Positions 7,273 through 15,404 of a stretch of DNA of 24,770 nucleotides are shown piece after piece; within the stretch, counting starts at the first letter, position 1, and every line of letters starts with the position of its first letter. The notes beneath the pieces are model-generated. The model made no database searches and was not told the origin of the DNA. It worked only from the letters and a program-made list of their open reading frames with translations. A program made the translations under genes and the position numbers. This DNA is from a virus. The stretch lies in IMG/VR virus record IMGVR_UViG_3300030098_004208, positions 1 to 24,770 of that record; one strand, 5' to 3'.

Positions 7273-7423
7273 ATTTCCAGATCCCAGAGATGAGTATGAA
7301 AGAGGACAACAAGCTGAACTTATTAGACAATTAGAGGATTTAATATTACAACTAAATAGTTCATATACTCAAGAAACACAAGAGGAGTCTACACGAAGAA
7401 GTTGGTTTTTTTCTAATGGCTGA
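7250..7423 (+). CDS. Small coiled-coil-like protein (57 aa), unknown function
   Basis: The frame runs from ATG 7250, inside the preceding small gene, to TGA at 7421-7423, overlapping the next start. The protein begins MAKLTITRFPDPRDEYERGQ, then has a heptad-like helix (AELIRQLEDLILQLNSSY, about 22-39) and a polar tail. The 'ITRFPDPRDEY' start followed by a short helix is something I associate with small proteins in marine phage tail regions. The function is unknown; a short virion or assembly coiled coil is plausible. Both neighbours overlap it, so it is probably translated by coupling. It is easily missed because it is under 60 codons. Confidence 0.6.
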   Translation: MAKLTITRFPDPRDEYERGQQAELIRQLEDLILQLNSSYTQETQEESTRRSWFFSNG

Positions 7424-7772
7424 TGTATTTAAAAGATTTATAACTAACGTAACAACAACAGATTTGACCACTGTTTTTACAGTGCCCACTGCTAATGTTG
7501 CATCCACACCGCCTTTGCCGGTGTCTACCTTTATAGTCAAAACAATTAATGTTCATAACTATGATGGTAGTTCTTCAGTGACTGTAAACATTGATCACAA
7601 CGACGGCAGTGCAGATTTTCAAATATTTCAAGTTGACGTTTCAGCGACCAACACAAACACCATAAGCACAAGCATGGTTTATCAAGAGGGGGACTCTTTA
7701 AAAGTGCAAGCAAATGCAGCACCAAGAGCCATGGTTGAAGTATCCTTACTTGAGGTAAAACAACAGCAATAA
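7416..7772 (+). CDS. Small virion-associated beta-sandwich protein (118 aa)
   Basis: The protein is made mostly of alternating hydrophobic/polar beta strands: TTVFTVP, STFIVKTINVHNYDG, SVTVNIDHNDG, and a final VEVSLLEV strand. This resembles small phage decoration or tail-associated proteins in which a strand such as 'vksi.v.N.dg....vtv' recurs. It has no enzyme motif, cysteine or membrane segment. It starts inside the stop region of the 57-aa gene and belongs to the structural operon. Exact location in the virion is not determinable from sequence. Confidence 0.55.
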   Translation: MADVFKRFITNVTTTDLTTVFTVPTANVASTPPLPVSTFIVKTINVHNYDGSSSVTVNIDHNDGSADFQIFQVDVSATNTNTISTSMVYQEGDSLKVQANAAPRAMVEVSLLEVKQQQ

Positions 7773-7790
7773 TAATATTGATTTCCTAGT

Positions 7791-7822
7791 TTTTCGCCTA
7801 TAAAACTATATTATGGCGAAAA
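7791..7822 (+). promoter_or_regulatory. Inverted repeat over the start codon of the 83-aa gene
   Basis: TTTTCGCC (7791-7798) and GGCGAAAA (7815-7822) are perfect 8-base complements separated by 16 bases. The ATG at 7813 sits at the loop/stem boundary. In RNA this would partly sequester the initiation region. The loop includes TATAAA (7799-7804), which could also be a promoter -10 element, with a weak TTGATT at 7778-7783 (15-base spacer). No Shine-Dalgarno sequence is present. Which of these, if any, acts is open. Confidence 0.3.
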
Positions 7823-8064
7823 TAGTAGATGAACCCGTTCTATTGCGTTATGACACGATAGGCGGTAAAAAAATCCCTGTTTATAGTGCCAAGGTAGAGA
7901 CAACAGTTACCAACACCAAAACAGGTCAAGAGTATACTTCACACGAGGAGTGTCAGGCAGATATTGACAATCCAGAAACAGAAACAAAAGAGGAAGACAT
8001 TAGAAGAGATGTCAACGTAATAGCACCTAACTTATTCAGTGGTGCAGCTACAGGCGAGGAGTAA
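7813..8064 (+). CDS. Hypothetical phage protein (83 aa)
   Basis: This is a short acidic protein. The first half is predicted to form strands (VLLRYDTIGGKKIPVYSAKVETTV). The second half includes TGQEYTSHEECQADIDNP and an acidic stretch, and the protein ends near a GEE tail. I do not recognise a defined family. A 40-base gap separates it from the previous gene, one of the few gaps in the structural region. No Shine-Dalgarno sequence precedes the ATG. Its stop lies just before the next start, so it is likely co-transcribed with the internal virion genes. Confidence 0.5.
   Translation: MAKIVDEPVLLRYDTIGGKKIPVYSAKVETTVTNTKTGQEYTSHEECQADIDNPETETKEEDIRRDVNVIAPNLFSGAATGEE
8056..8061 (+). promoter_or_regulatory. 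Ribosome binding site deciding the start at 8066
   Basis: GAGGAG four bases before ATG 8066 supports this start over the in-frame GTG at 8039, which lies inside the upstream gene and has no such site. Confidence 0.65.
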
Positions 8065-8065
8065 A

Positions 8066-8866
8066 ATGTTTAAGAAGATCCTACCAGCAGTCACAGGGGC
8101 GATAGGTTTTGCAGTTGCAGGGCCAGTTGGTGCCTCCATTGGTGCAGGAATAGGATCAGCAGTTAGAGGAGACAACCCGGCAAACATAGCAACATCTGCT
8201 TTGATGGGTTATGGTTTAGGAGCCTTGGGAGCTAGCGCAGGATTAGTTGGAGGACAAGGGTTGGCTGCTCTTGGCTCCAGTGTCGGCACTGTAACAGGAC
8301 TAGGAGGACAAGCTGCTGCGACTGCAGTTCCTACAAATGCAAGTGCTATGGCTGCAGGGCAACAGGGAGCATTACAAGCAACCAAAGCTGCAGAGCAATC
8401 TTTATTACAAAAAGTAGGTGGATTTATAAAAGATAAACCATTGACTGCAGGTGCGTTAGGACTAGGAGCTGTTGGAGCTTTAAGCGCAATGGAGGATGAG
8501 GAAGAAGGAGTAGCTATACCTGATGCAGTAACACCAGGCAGTATCGCTCCTTTAGATGCTAGTCAACCTGGTGTGAGTTATTTTGATCCTGCAACAGGAT
8601 CATACGGTGCAGCAGCACCAACATATAGAAGTTTAAAAGATGGAGGTTTTCCTAGAAAGACAGGGCAGATCTCTGGTCCCGGTACAGAAAAGTCTGATGA
8701 CATTCCTGCTATGTTAAGTGATGGTGAGTTTGTCATGACTGCAAAGGCAGTTAGAGGATTAGGTGCATTGAATGGCGCTAAAAAAGGTGATAAGTTAGAA
8801 CAGCGTCGTAGGGGTGCAAAACAAATGTACGACATGATGGATAAATTTGAAAGCAAGGTAGCATAA
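8066..8866 (+). CDS. Internal virion protein-like (glycine-zipper N-terminus)
   Basis: This is a 266-residue protein. Residues 6-34 are glycine/alanine-rich and hydrophobic (for example GPVGASIGAGIGSAV), like a glycine zipper that could insert in or cross a membrane. A long low-complexity Ala/Gly/Gln stretch follows. Near the C-terminus comes a well-defined motif, SGPGTEKSDDIPAMLSDGEF with V.TA.AVRG after it (about 203-231), and then a basic helix. The 'SD.IPAmLSDGEFV' motif recurs in phage tape-measure and internal proteins. The role is inferred as a virion component involved in DNA ejection. It ends in a TAATG overlap with the next gene. It also carries a DGG element (192-194) like two downstream proteins. 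Confidence 0.6.
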   Translation: MFKKILPAVTGAIGFAVAGPVGASIGAGIGSAVRGDNPANIATSALMGYGLGALGASAGLVGGQGLAALGSSVGTVTGLGGQAAATAVPTNASAMAAGQQGALQATKAAEQSLLQKVGGFIKDKPLTAGALGLGAVGALSAMEDEEEGVAIPDAVTPGSIAPLDASQPGVSYFDPATGSYGAAAPTYRSLKDGGFPRKTGQISGPGTEKSDDIPAMLSDGEFVMTAKAVRGLGALNGAKKGDKLEQRRRGAKQMYDMMDKFESKVA

Positions 8867-9837
8867 TGGTAGATCAAGTTTTAATGCAAAGACAAGCCCC
8901 GTTCATAGAAGATAGAGCGGAACAACTATTAGCAACCACTTTTGGTATTCCTTTAGCACCGGGGGAAATACCTCCTCCAAAACTACCGGGAGAGACTGAT
9001 GAAGAATATTTATTAAGAATTAGAGGTTTAGCAGGTGTGCCTCAGACTGTCCCTGCTCAACAAGTTGCACCACTAACTCAAGCGCAAGAAACGGCAGTTG
9101 CCAAAGCGCAAGAAGGACTAGGTGCTTATCAACCATTTTTAGATGCCGCATCGACAACAGTGGGTGCAGGGCTAGGTGCCATCGGTGCAGGAGTTCAAAC
9201 ATTAGATCCTTCTCAGATATCTACGTTTATGAATCCTTTCTCTCAACAAGTTACACAACAAGCATTAGCTGAACTTGACAGACAGGCAAATATTCAAAAA
9301 CAACGAACCGCTGCCGAAGCTGTAGCAGCAGGAGCTTTTGGTGGTGCAAGGTTCGGTGTCCGTGAAGCAGAGGAAGCTAGAAACTTAGCACAGGTAAAAT
9401 CGCAAAGAATTTTTGAAGATCTATCACGAAACTTTTTACAAGCACAACAGGCACAACAAAGAACTGCACAACAACTAGGACAACTTGGAGTGCAAACACT
9501 ACAAGCAGGTCAAGCACAAGTTGGATTGGGTGAAGCAGGACAAAGATTAGGTGGAGTTGATATTAACAGATTATTAAGTGTTGGTGGAGTTCAACAACAA
9601 CAATTACAAAATGAATTAGAAGCTGCTAGAAGAACAGAACTAGCCAGACAACAGGAACCTTTTAGAAGAGTAGGATTTGCATCTGATGTTTTACGAGGAG
9701 TGCCTTCTTCACAAGTTCAATTTACACAACAGCCTGCTCCGTCTTTATTTCAACAAGTTGCAGGTTTAGGTATTGCAGGTCTTAGCACCTTAGGTGCCTT
9801 GGGAGGAACGGGCGGTATTAGCTCGTTACTAGGATAA
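8866..9837 (+). CDS. Internal virion/ejection-like protein, Gln/Ala-rich
   Basis: This 323-residue protein is rich in glutamine and alanine and largely helical. The central part contains STFMNPFSQQVTQQAL (119-134) and AAGAFGGARFGVREAE (154-169). This 'NPf...V.q.al.el.rq ... GAFGGsR' combination is one I associate with phage structural proteins of the tail/internal core. The C-terminus is a hydrophobic Gly/Leu tail (LGIAGLSTLGALGG). It is coupled by TAATG on both sides to neighbouring virion genes. The likely role is a helical ejection or core protein; no enzymatic motif is seen. Confidence 0.6.
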   Translation: MVDQVLMQRQAPFIEDRAEQLLATTFGIPLAPGEIPPPKLPGETDEEYLLRIRGLAGVPQTVPAQQVAPLTQAQETAVAKAQEGLGAYQPFLDAASTTVGAGLGAIGAGVQTLDPSQISTFMNPFSQQVTQQALAELDRQANIQKQRTAAEAVAAGAFGGARFGVREAEEARNLAQVKSQRIFEDLSRNFLQAQQAQQRTAQQLGQLGVQTLQAGQAQVGLGEAGQRLGGVDINRLLSVGGVQQQQLQNELEAARRTELARQQEPFRRVGFASDVLRGVPSSQVQFTQQPAPSLFQQVAGLGIAGLSTLGALGGTGGISSLLG

Positions 9838-10952
9838 TGGCTATCTTAGACAGACCTCTTTTTCAACGACGACCAACCACGGACCAACTACGCATGTATG
9901 GCTTGCCTGCATTTGCAAATGGTGGAGTTGTTAATTATCAAGCAGCAGGAGAAGTTAAAGTTATAGATGAAGAGATTATTACAAAACCTAACGGAGATAT
10001 TGTTAGAGTTAGAACTATTGAACAAAGAACTCCTCGTGGCATAGTCACTAGAAAAGTTGAGGAGGTCATTGAACCTGGAACACTAACACAAGTAAGTAAA
10101 AATCCTAGAAATCCTCAAAAAGATAAGAAAGACACCAAGGTTCCCAAAAAATCTACTTTAAGATTAGCCACTGAAATGGAACAAGGTGCAGAAAACTTAG
10201 CAAAATCTGCTAGACCATCTGAGGCGATTGTGTCTGACACAGTAGATAGAGAGCAAGAGGAGTTAGCAGACTCTGGTTTTGCAGCTTCAGGGGATGAACG
10301 AAATAAATTAACAGAACTAGAAAATTTAGTGAAAGAAAGATCTGAATTATATAAAAGAATTTTAGGTGATCCTAAAGAAGGACTAAAACAACAAGGGTTA
10401 CTTCAACTAGCACAGTTTGGTTTAAACTTAGCATCTGCTAGAGGAGGCAACTTTGCAGAGAAGATTGCCAAATCTGCTAAAGATCCACTACAAACTTTTG
10501 CAGCTTTAGGTAGAGAATCGTTGAAAGACGAAAGAGCAATTGAAATGCTAGCAATCAAAGGTGCAGAGGATGAGTTAGGTAGAACTCAAAAGACGGGGAC
10601 CTTTGGACAATTGGTGCAAGACATAATGAAAGCTAATCCTGATATGTCTATGGAAGATGCTTATGCAAAATCAATTGAAATTACATCACAAAAAGCAGGT
10701 AAGTCTTTATCAGAACAAAGAAATGAATACGTAGATAAGTTAGTTGATTTATATGTAAAAGAAGAAGGGCTTGAAGTAGAAGAAGCAACAAATAGAGCAA
10801 ATATAAAAGCCATGGAAAGATTTCCTAATCCAGATGAAGAAGGAACAACATCAAGTGTAGTCACAATCACAGGTAAGAACGATCCTGCCTACGACAAATT
10901 ACAATCAGGTGAACAATATATTTTTGAAGGTGTTACCTATACGAAAGGATAA
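9837..10952 (+). CDS. Virion-associated protein (371 aa), probable internal protein
   Basis: The N-terminus reads MAILDRPLFQRRPTTDQLRM followed by YGLPAFANGG (21-30). The 'PLFqrRPT.dqLRMYG.PaFAnGG' start is a pattern seen in marine phage virion proteins. A strand-rich segment follows (VKVIDEEIITKPNG, about 40-53), then a lysine-rich linker and a long helical domain (about 160-310). It has no enzyme motif. The gene sits between two other internal-protein candidates, starts in a TAATG overlap and is followed 6 bases later by the giant 1481-aa gene. Role in the virion is inferred from this position. Confidence 0.55.
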   Translation: MAILDRPLFQRRPTTDQLRMYGLPAFANGGVVNYQAAGEVKVIDEEIITKPNGDIVRVRTIEQRTPRGIVTRKVEEVIEPGTLTQVSKNPRNPQKDKKDTKVPKKSTLRLATEMEQGAENLAKSARPSEAIVSDTVDREQEELADSGFAASGDERNKLTELENLVKERSELYKRILGDPKEGLKQQGLLQLAQFGLNLASARGGNFAEKIAKSAKDPLQTFAALGRESLKDERAIEMLAIKGAEDELGRTQKTGTFGQLVQDIMKANPDMSMEDAYAKSIEITSQKAGKSLSEQRNEYVDKLVDLYVKEEGLEVEEATNRANIKAMERFPNPDEEGTTSSVVTITGKNDPAYDKLQSGEQYIFEGVTYTKG

Positions 10953-10958
10953 AGCATC

Positions 10959-13900
10959 ATGGCCGTTAATCCTTTTGGAGATAACCCAGTAGATCTAAAT
11001 GTTAATCCTTTCGGGGATAAACCTCTTGATGATATAGAAGAGCAAGACAAAGATAAGTCCCCCGGATTTTTCAAAGGGTTTTTTGCAGGCATAGCATCAG
11101 GTGTTTTAAAGGTGCCAGAAGGCTTTGTTTCTCTTGGAGCAGAGTTAGTTGATCTAGGATTAGACACAGATACAGCTGTGGGCGTTGAAGAATTTTTTGA
11201 TAAAATAAATCCTTTTGAAGAAATAGCAGAAAAAACTGTTGCAGGTAAAATAACTGAAGGGCTTATTCAATTAGGTATACCGGGAGTTGCAGGTTACAAA
11301 GTGGGAACACGTCTTGCTAGAAAAGCAATAGACGCAAAGAAAGCTGGTAAATATACAGACAAGCAGGCTATAAAAAAAGTTAGAGCAAGCAGGACAAGAG
11401 AAGATATAGATCAAGTCACTGGTAAATCAGACCTTGGTAGAAAATTTAAAATAGGTGGAGCAGGTTTACTGGGATCAACTATAGGTGAGGGCGTGGCTTA
11501 TACAGATGACTTTGGAACTATTGGTGATGTTCTTGGTGGCCCAACAGCTACAGACCAAAGAGAAGGTGCCGAGGGTAGAGAAGAAGCATTTAGAAGATTT
11601 ACTAATCGTTTTAAGTTTGCAGTAGAGAGTGGTGCTCTCGGTGCAGGTTTAGGCACAATAATCACAGGAACATCTAAGGCACTAAAAGCATCTCCTCTCG
11701 CTAGACAGTTTGACAAAAGCCCTTTGCAAAGTGTAATAGGAAAAGCGTTAAATAAATTAACTCCTAACAGCGTATTGGGTAAAAGAGCTTTTAATATTTT
11801 AAAAGATGGCGATCAAATCGCTACGACCTTTGCCTTAAAATCACAATTTTTTGTAGATAATTTAGCAAAGTCCGCAGAGAATATTTCTAAACAAGCACTT
11901 AAAAATGCAGGTGGTCAAAAAGAACAAGTGTTTAATCAGTTTCAAAAACTTGTGAATGATAGACTAACTGACTTCGGTGATTTTAAAAAAGCAGATTTTA
12001 TTTTTGATGATAAAGGTAATGTCTTAAAACAAACTGTCCCTGAAAGCGCATACTCTACCCCTAAGGTAAAAACAAAAGTAAATGCAAGAGGTCGAGAGAT
12101 TGAAGTAAACAACCCTGCATTTCAAAAAAGAGAACGCTTACATGACTTTATGAAAAATACTTTAAAGGCTTCTGACGATGACATAGCTCAGTTTGAAAAC
12201 TCACTATTAAATGCAAGATATCAAATAGATTTAAATTCCATAACTTTAGACAAACAATTATTACAACCTTTAATTAAAGAAGCTAGAGCAACTTTAAAAA
12301 TAACGGGGCTTGATGAGGCAGAACAAAAAATAGCCAGAGATGTTTTAGAAAATGCAGAAAAACTAAGTGATACTTTCACTAGCCAACTAGGTAGATATAT
12401 TAATAGAGAGTACAAAATATTTAAAAAAGATAAGGGCATTATAAAAAAATTATTCTCTGATGATCAGTTTAGACCTACCGCAGAAATAATGAGAAGAGCG
12501 GAGAGAGTTTTTGCAAAGTCTATCGCTATGGCTTATAGAAACAGTGATAGAACAAGAGCAAAAGCAACTCAAATAGTAGAAGCAAGAGCAGCGCAACGTC
12601 AAAAGAATCCTATGGCAGAGAGAAATCCTTTGATTGAAAGAGAAAGACAGATAGGAAAACAAAAGGCTATTGAAGAACAAATTAAGAGAATGAGTGATGA
12701 TTTTGAAATAAACACTGCGCCACAAAAAGCTGTGGATGCCGTAAGATTAATTGTAAAAACCAGAGGTAAAACTTTATTTGAAGAATCAGCTGCAGGACCA
12801 ATAGGAAACTTTAGAAAATTTTTAAAAGACGATTTAAAATTAGAAGTTGACGAAGATATATTTAAAAAGAGAACTGTAAAATCAAAGGCAGTTAGAGAAT
12901 TATTAGGTGAAGTTGAAGATCCTTTTTTTAATATTGCTAATACTAATGCAAAACAGTCTGAAATAATGGCTCAGTTAGCGACACACAATAAATTATTTCA
13001 AGATAGTTTAAGACCTAGTCCCATACCGGGAGCAGGTAGGGGAATAAAAAGCACTTTGTTTTTTGATTCCACTGCCGATGCTGAGGCAGCCATAAAAAAT
13101 TTACCAGAATATAAAGATGTAAACTTAGATTTAGCTGATGACATCGTAAGAATAGAAACTACTAACGGCACTCTCATCCCTAGTGTTTTAGACGGTAAGT
13201 ATACTTTTAAACCTGTGGCAGAGGCTATTACTAATACAGATAAAATGATAGCCGATAATACTTTAAATAATCTTTACAAATGGATGGTTCTAGTTCCTAA
13301 GAGCATATCTCAACAAGCTAAAACTATTTACTCTCCTTTCACTCACGTTCGAAACGTAATATCTGCTGCTTTATTTACCACGATGAATGGTAACATTCTT
13401 TTTCAAAACCCTGCAAAGACAGCTAGATTATTTAGAAGATCACTGAAAGATATAACAGGTAATGACGTAGAGTCACAAACTAGAAGATTAAGAAATCAAA
13501 GACTGGGTATTAACGGCACCAACCCTATTGCAGGGGACATAGACGCTCTAGCAAAAGAAGTGGGAACTGATTTTTATACAGGTAACTTCAATGGAGCCAT
13601 GAATACTTTATTGGGGAGAACAAGTAAATTAGCAGAGAAAGCGAGAAGAGCATATTTAGCTGAAGATAATTTATGGAAAAATTTTAACTTTGAAGCAGAG
13701 TTAGAGTCGTTAAAACAAAACTTTAAAGTTCTAGGTATTAACTCAAAGAATATTTTTGATCCTAAAAACATGCAGGCATACAGTAAACTGCTTGGTAGAA
13801 AAGTAACCAGAAACGATCCTATCTTTGATCGAGTGGTAGACATAAGCACTGATGGTAGATTTATAACTCTAGGCAATCAAGGCGTTAGACTAGAGGGAGA

Positions 13901-15404
13901 CAAACTCTTGGAGACTTTCTATGAAAATATGGCCGCACAAATTACAAAGCACAATATTCCTAACTATGAGTATGTGGGTGAATTTATTAAAACACTTAGA
14001 AGATTACCTCTTGGTACGTTTGTTGCTTTCCCCGCCGAGATTATCAGAACAGGCTTCAACACAATACAAAGAGGACTTAGAGAACTACAAGTAGAAGGTT
14101 TTAAACAAACAGGACTTAGAAGATTAACAGGTGTCGCTACAACAGCAGCAGTTGTCCCAGCAGGACTTGTGGAATTTGGTAAAGCCTTAGCAGGTATGAC
14201 TAATGATGACATGAGAGCGCTTAGAACTTTTGTTCCTTCATGGTCAGTAAACGGATTGTTGATGCCTCTTGAAAGAGATGAAAAAACAGGCAAGGTAAAA
14301 TATGTAGATTTAAGTTACATCTTCCCTTACGACACATTAGTTAGACCAGTCAATACTATTTTAAACGAAGCATCTAAAGGACAAGAGACAGGAGAGAGTT
14401 TAAATAAATATTTATTAGATGCAGGTGCTACGAGTTTCTACGAGTTGGCAAAACCATTTATATCTGAATCTATTTTCTTCGAGGCTTTTGCAGATATCGT
14501 TGCACGAAATGGCAGATCAAGAGATGGTCGTCAGATATTTAGACCTGGAGATTCCACAGGAGAAAAAATTTACAAAGGTGGAATGCATGTCGTCGAAACA
14601 TTCATGCCCGGTTCTGTCAATCAGGTGAAAAGATTGTTTCAAGCAGGTGCGTTAGGCAACGAAAAAATACCTGACAGATATGGACAGACATATAATTTAT
14701 TAGACGAGGCAGGGGGTATCTTCGGATTTAGAGCAATAGAACTTGATCCATTAGATGCGATGCCGTTTATCATAACAGATTTTAATAAGAGAAACGACAG
14801 TGCTAGAGCATCCTTTGTTGGTGATGTGTTGAAAGGGGGACTTGTTTCCCCTGCTGAAATTGTAGATCAATATCTCAAAGCAGAAAGAGTAAGATTTCAA
14901 AACTTTAAACAGATGCATAACGCATATAAAGATGCTTTACAGTTAGGAGCAAATAGATCTGATCTCGTGAAAGAAATGAAAAGAATTACAAGACGAGAAA
15001 GAGCGTCTATTATACGAGGTAATTATTTACCTTATCTACCGGGAGATGGTATTCGTCGAGCGTTTAACAGAAACTTTAGAGACTTAGAGGAAGAACTAGG
15101 TAGAGAAATACAAAATCCTTTCCCATTAGCTCTTCGTGAAATATTAAAGATAAGAAGAAACAACATGAATGTGGATGTAAACGAAGGCGATTTTGACTCG
15201 ACCTTTGTCATACCAGAAGGGTTCACACAAAAAGAAATCACGCCTACCGCACCACCGACCACGACCAAACCAATAAGCACTAGCACGGGAGGCAGGGTAA
15301 TCACGGGAACAGGATCAACACAAAATCTTGATTCTGCTTTAGTAAGAGATATAATAGGCGACGATACAATATTGGAAGAGATAGTTAGACAAAGGAATAC
15401 ATAA
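10959..15404 (+). CDS. Large internal virion (DNA ejection) protein, 1481 aa
   Basis: This is the largest gene in the window. Its length, mostly helical character and place next to other internal-protein candidates fit the giant ejection proteins of podoviruses (role comparable to T7 gp16). No muralytic motif was recognised in it. The N-terminus contains a 12-residue tandem repeat (VNPFGDNPVDLN then VNPFGDKPLDDI), a membrane-like glycine-rich helix (GFFKGFFAGIASGVL, about 36-50) and further hydrophobic helices. A conserved-looking C-terminal half includes LGTFVAFPAEIIRTGFNTI (about 1018-1036) and LRTFVPSWSVNGLLMPL (about 1088-1104). The start ATG 10959 has AAAGGA about 12 bases upstream. The stop is in a TAATG overlap with the next gene. 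Confidence 0.65.
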   Translation: MAVNPFGDNPVDLNVNPFGDKPLDDIEEQDKDKSPGFFKGFFAGIASGVLKVPEGFVSLGAELVDLGLDTDTAVGVEEFFDKINPFEEIAEKTVAGKITEGLIQLGIPGVAGYKVGTRLARKAIDAKKAGKYTDKQAIKKVRASRTREDIDQVTGKSDLGRKFKIGGAGLLGSTIGEGVAYTDDFGTIGDVLGGPTATDQREGAEGREEAFRRFTNRFKFAVESGALGAGLGTIITGTSKALKASPLARQFDKSPLQSVIGKALNKLTPNSVLGKRAFNILKDGDQIATTFALKSQFFVDNLAKSAENISKQALKNAGGQKEQVFNQFQKLVNDRLTDFGDFKKADFIFDDKGNVLKQTVPESAYSTPKVKTKVNARGREIEVNNPAFQKRERLHDFMKNTLKASDDDIAQFENSLLNARYQIDLNSITLDKQLLQPLIKEARATLKITGLDEAEQKIARDVLENAEKLSDTFTSQLGRYINREYKIFKKDKGIIKKLFSDDQFRPTAEIMRRAERVFAKSIAMAYRNSDRTRAKATQIVEARAAQRQKNPMAERNPLIERERQIGKQKAIEEQIKRMSDDFEINTAPQKAVDAVRLIVKTRGKTLFEESAAGPIGNFRKFLKDDLKLEVDEDIFKKRTVKSKAVRELLGEVEDPFFNIANTNAKQSEIMAQLATHNKLFQDSLRPSPIPGAGRGIKSTLFFDSTADAEAAIKNLPEYKDVNLDLADDIVRIETTNGTLIPSVLDGKYTFKPVAEAITNTDKMIADNTLNNLYKWMVLVPKSISQQAKTIYSPFTHVRNVISAALFTTMNGNILFQNPAKTARLFRRSLKDITGNDVESQTRRLRNQRLGINGTNPIAGDIDALAKEVGTDFYTGNFNGAMNTLLGRTSKLAEKARRAYLAEDNLWKNFNFEAELESLKQNFKVLGINSKNIFDPKNMQAYSKLLGRKVTRNDPIFDRVVDISTDGRFITLGNQGVRLEGDKLLETFYENMAAQITKHNIPNYEYVGEFIKTLRRLPLGTFVAFPAEIIRTGFNTIQRGLRELQVEGFKQTGLRRLTGVATTAAVVPAGLVEFGKALAGMTNDDMRALRTFVPSWSVNGLLMPLERDEKTGKVKYVDLSYIFPYDTLVRPVNTILNEASKGQETGESLNKYLLDAGATSFYELAKPFISESIFFEAFADIVARNGRSRDGRQIFRPGDSTGEKIYKGGMHVVETFMPGSVNQVKRLFQAGALGNEKIPDRYGQTYNLLDEAGGIFGFRAIELDPLDAMPFIITDFNKRNDSARASFVGDVLKGGLVSPAEIVDQYLKAERVRFQNFKQMHNAYKDALQLGANRSDLVKEMKRITRRERASIIRGNYLPYLPGDGIRRAFNRNFRDLEEELGREIQNPFPLALREILKIRRNNMNVDVNEGDFDSTFVIPEGFTQKEITPTAPPTTTKPISTSTGGRVITGTGSTQNLDSALVRDIIGDDTILEEIVRQRNT

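Noticed and set aside
10937-15304. Several minus-strand frames of 70-109 codons opposite the 1481-aa gene
   Set aside because: All lie wholly or almost wholly opposite one long coherent gene and have no start signals or domains. They are shadows of its codon pattern.
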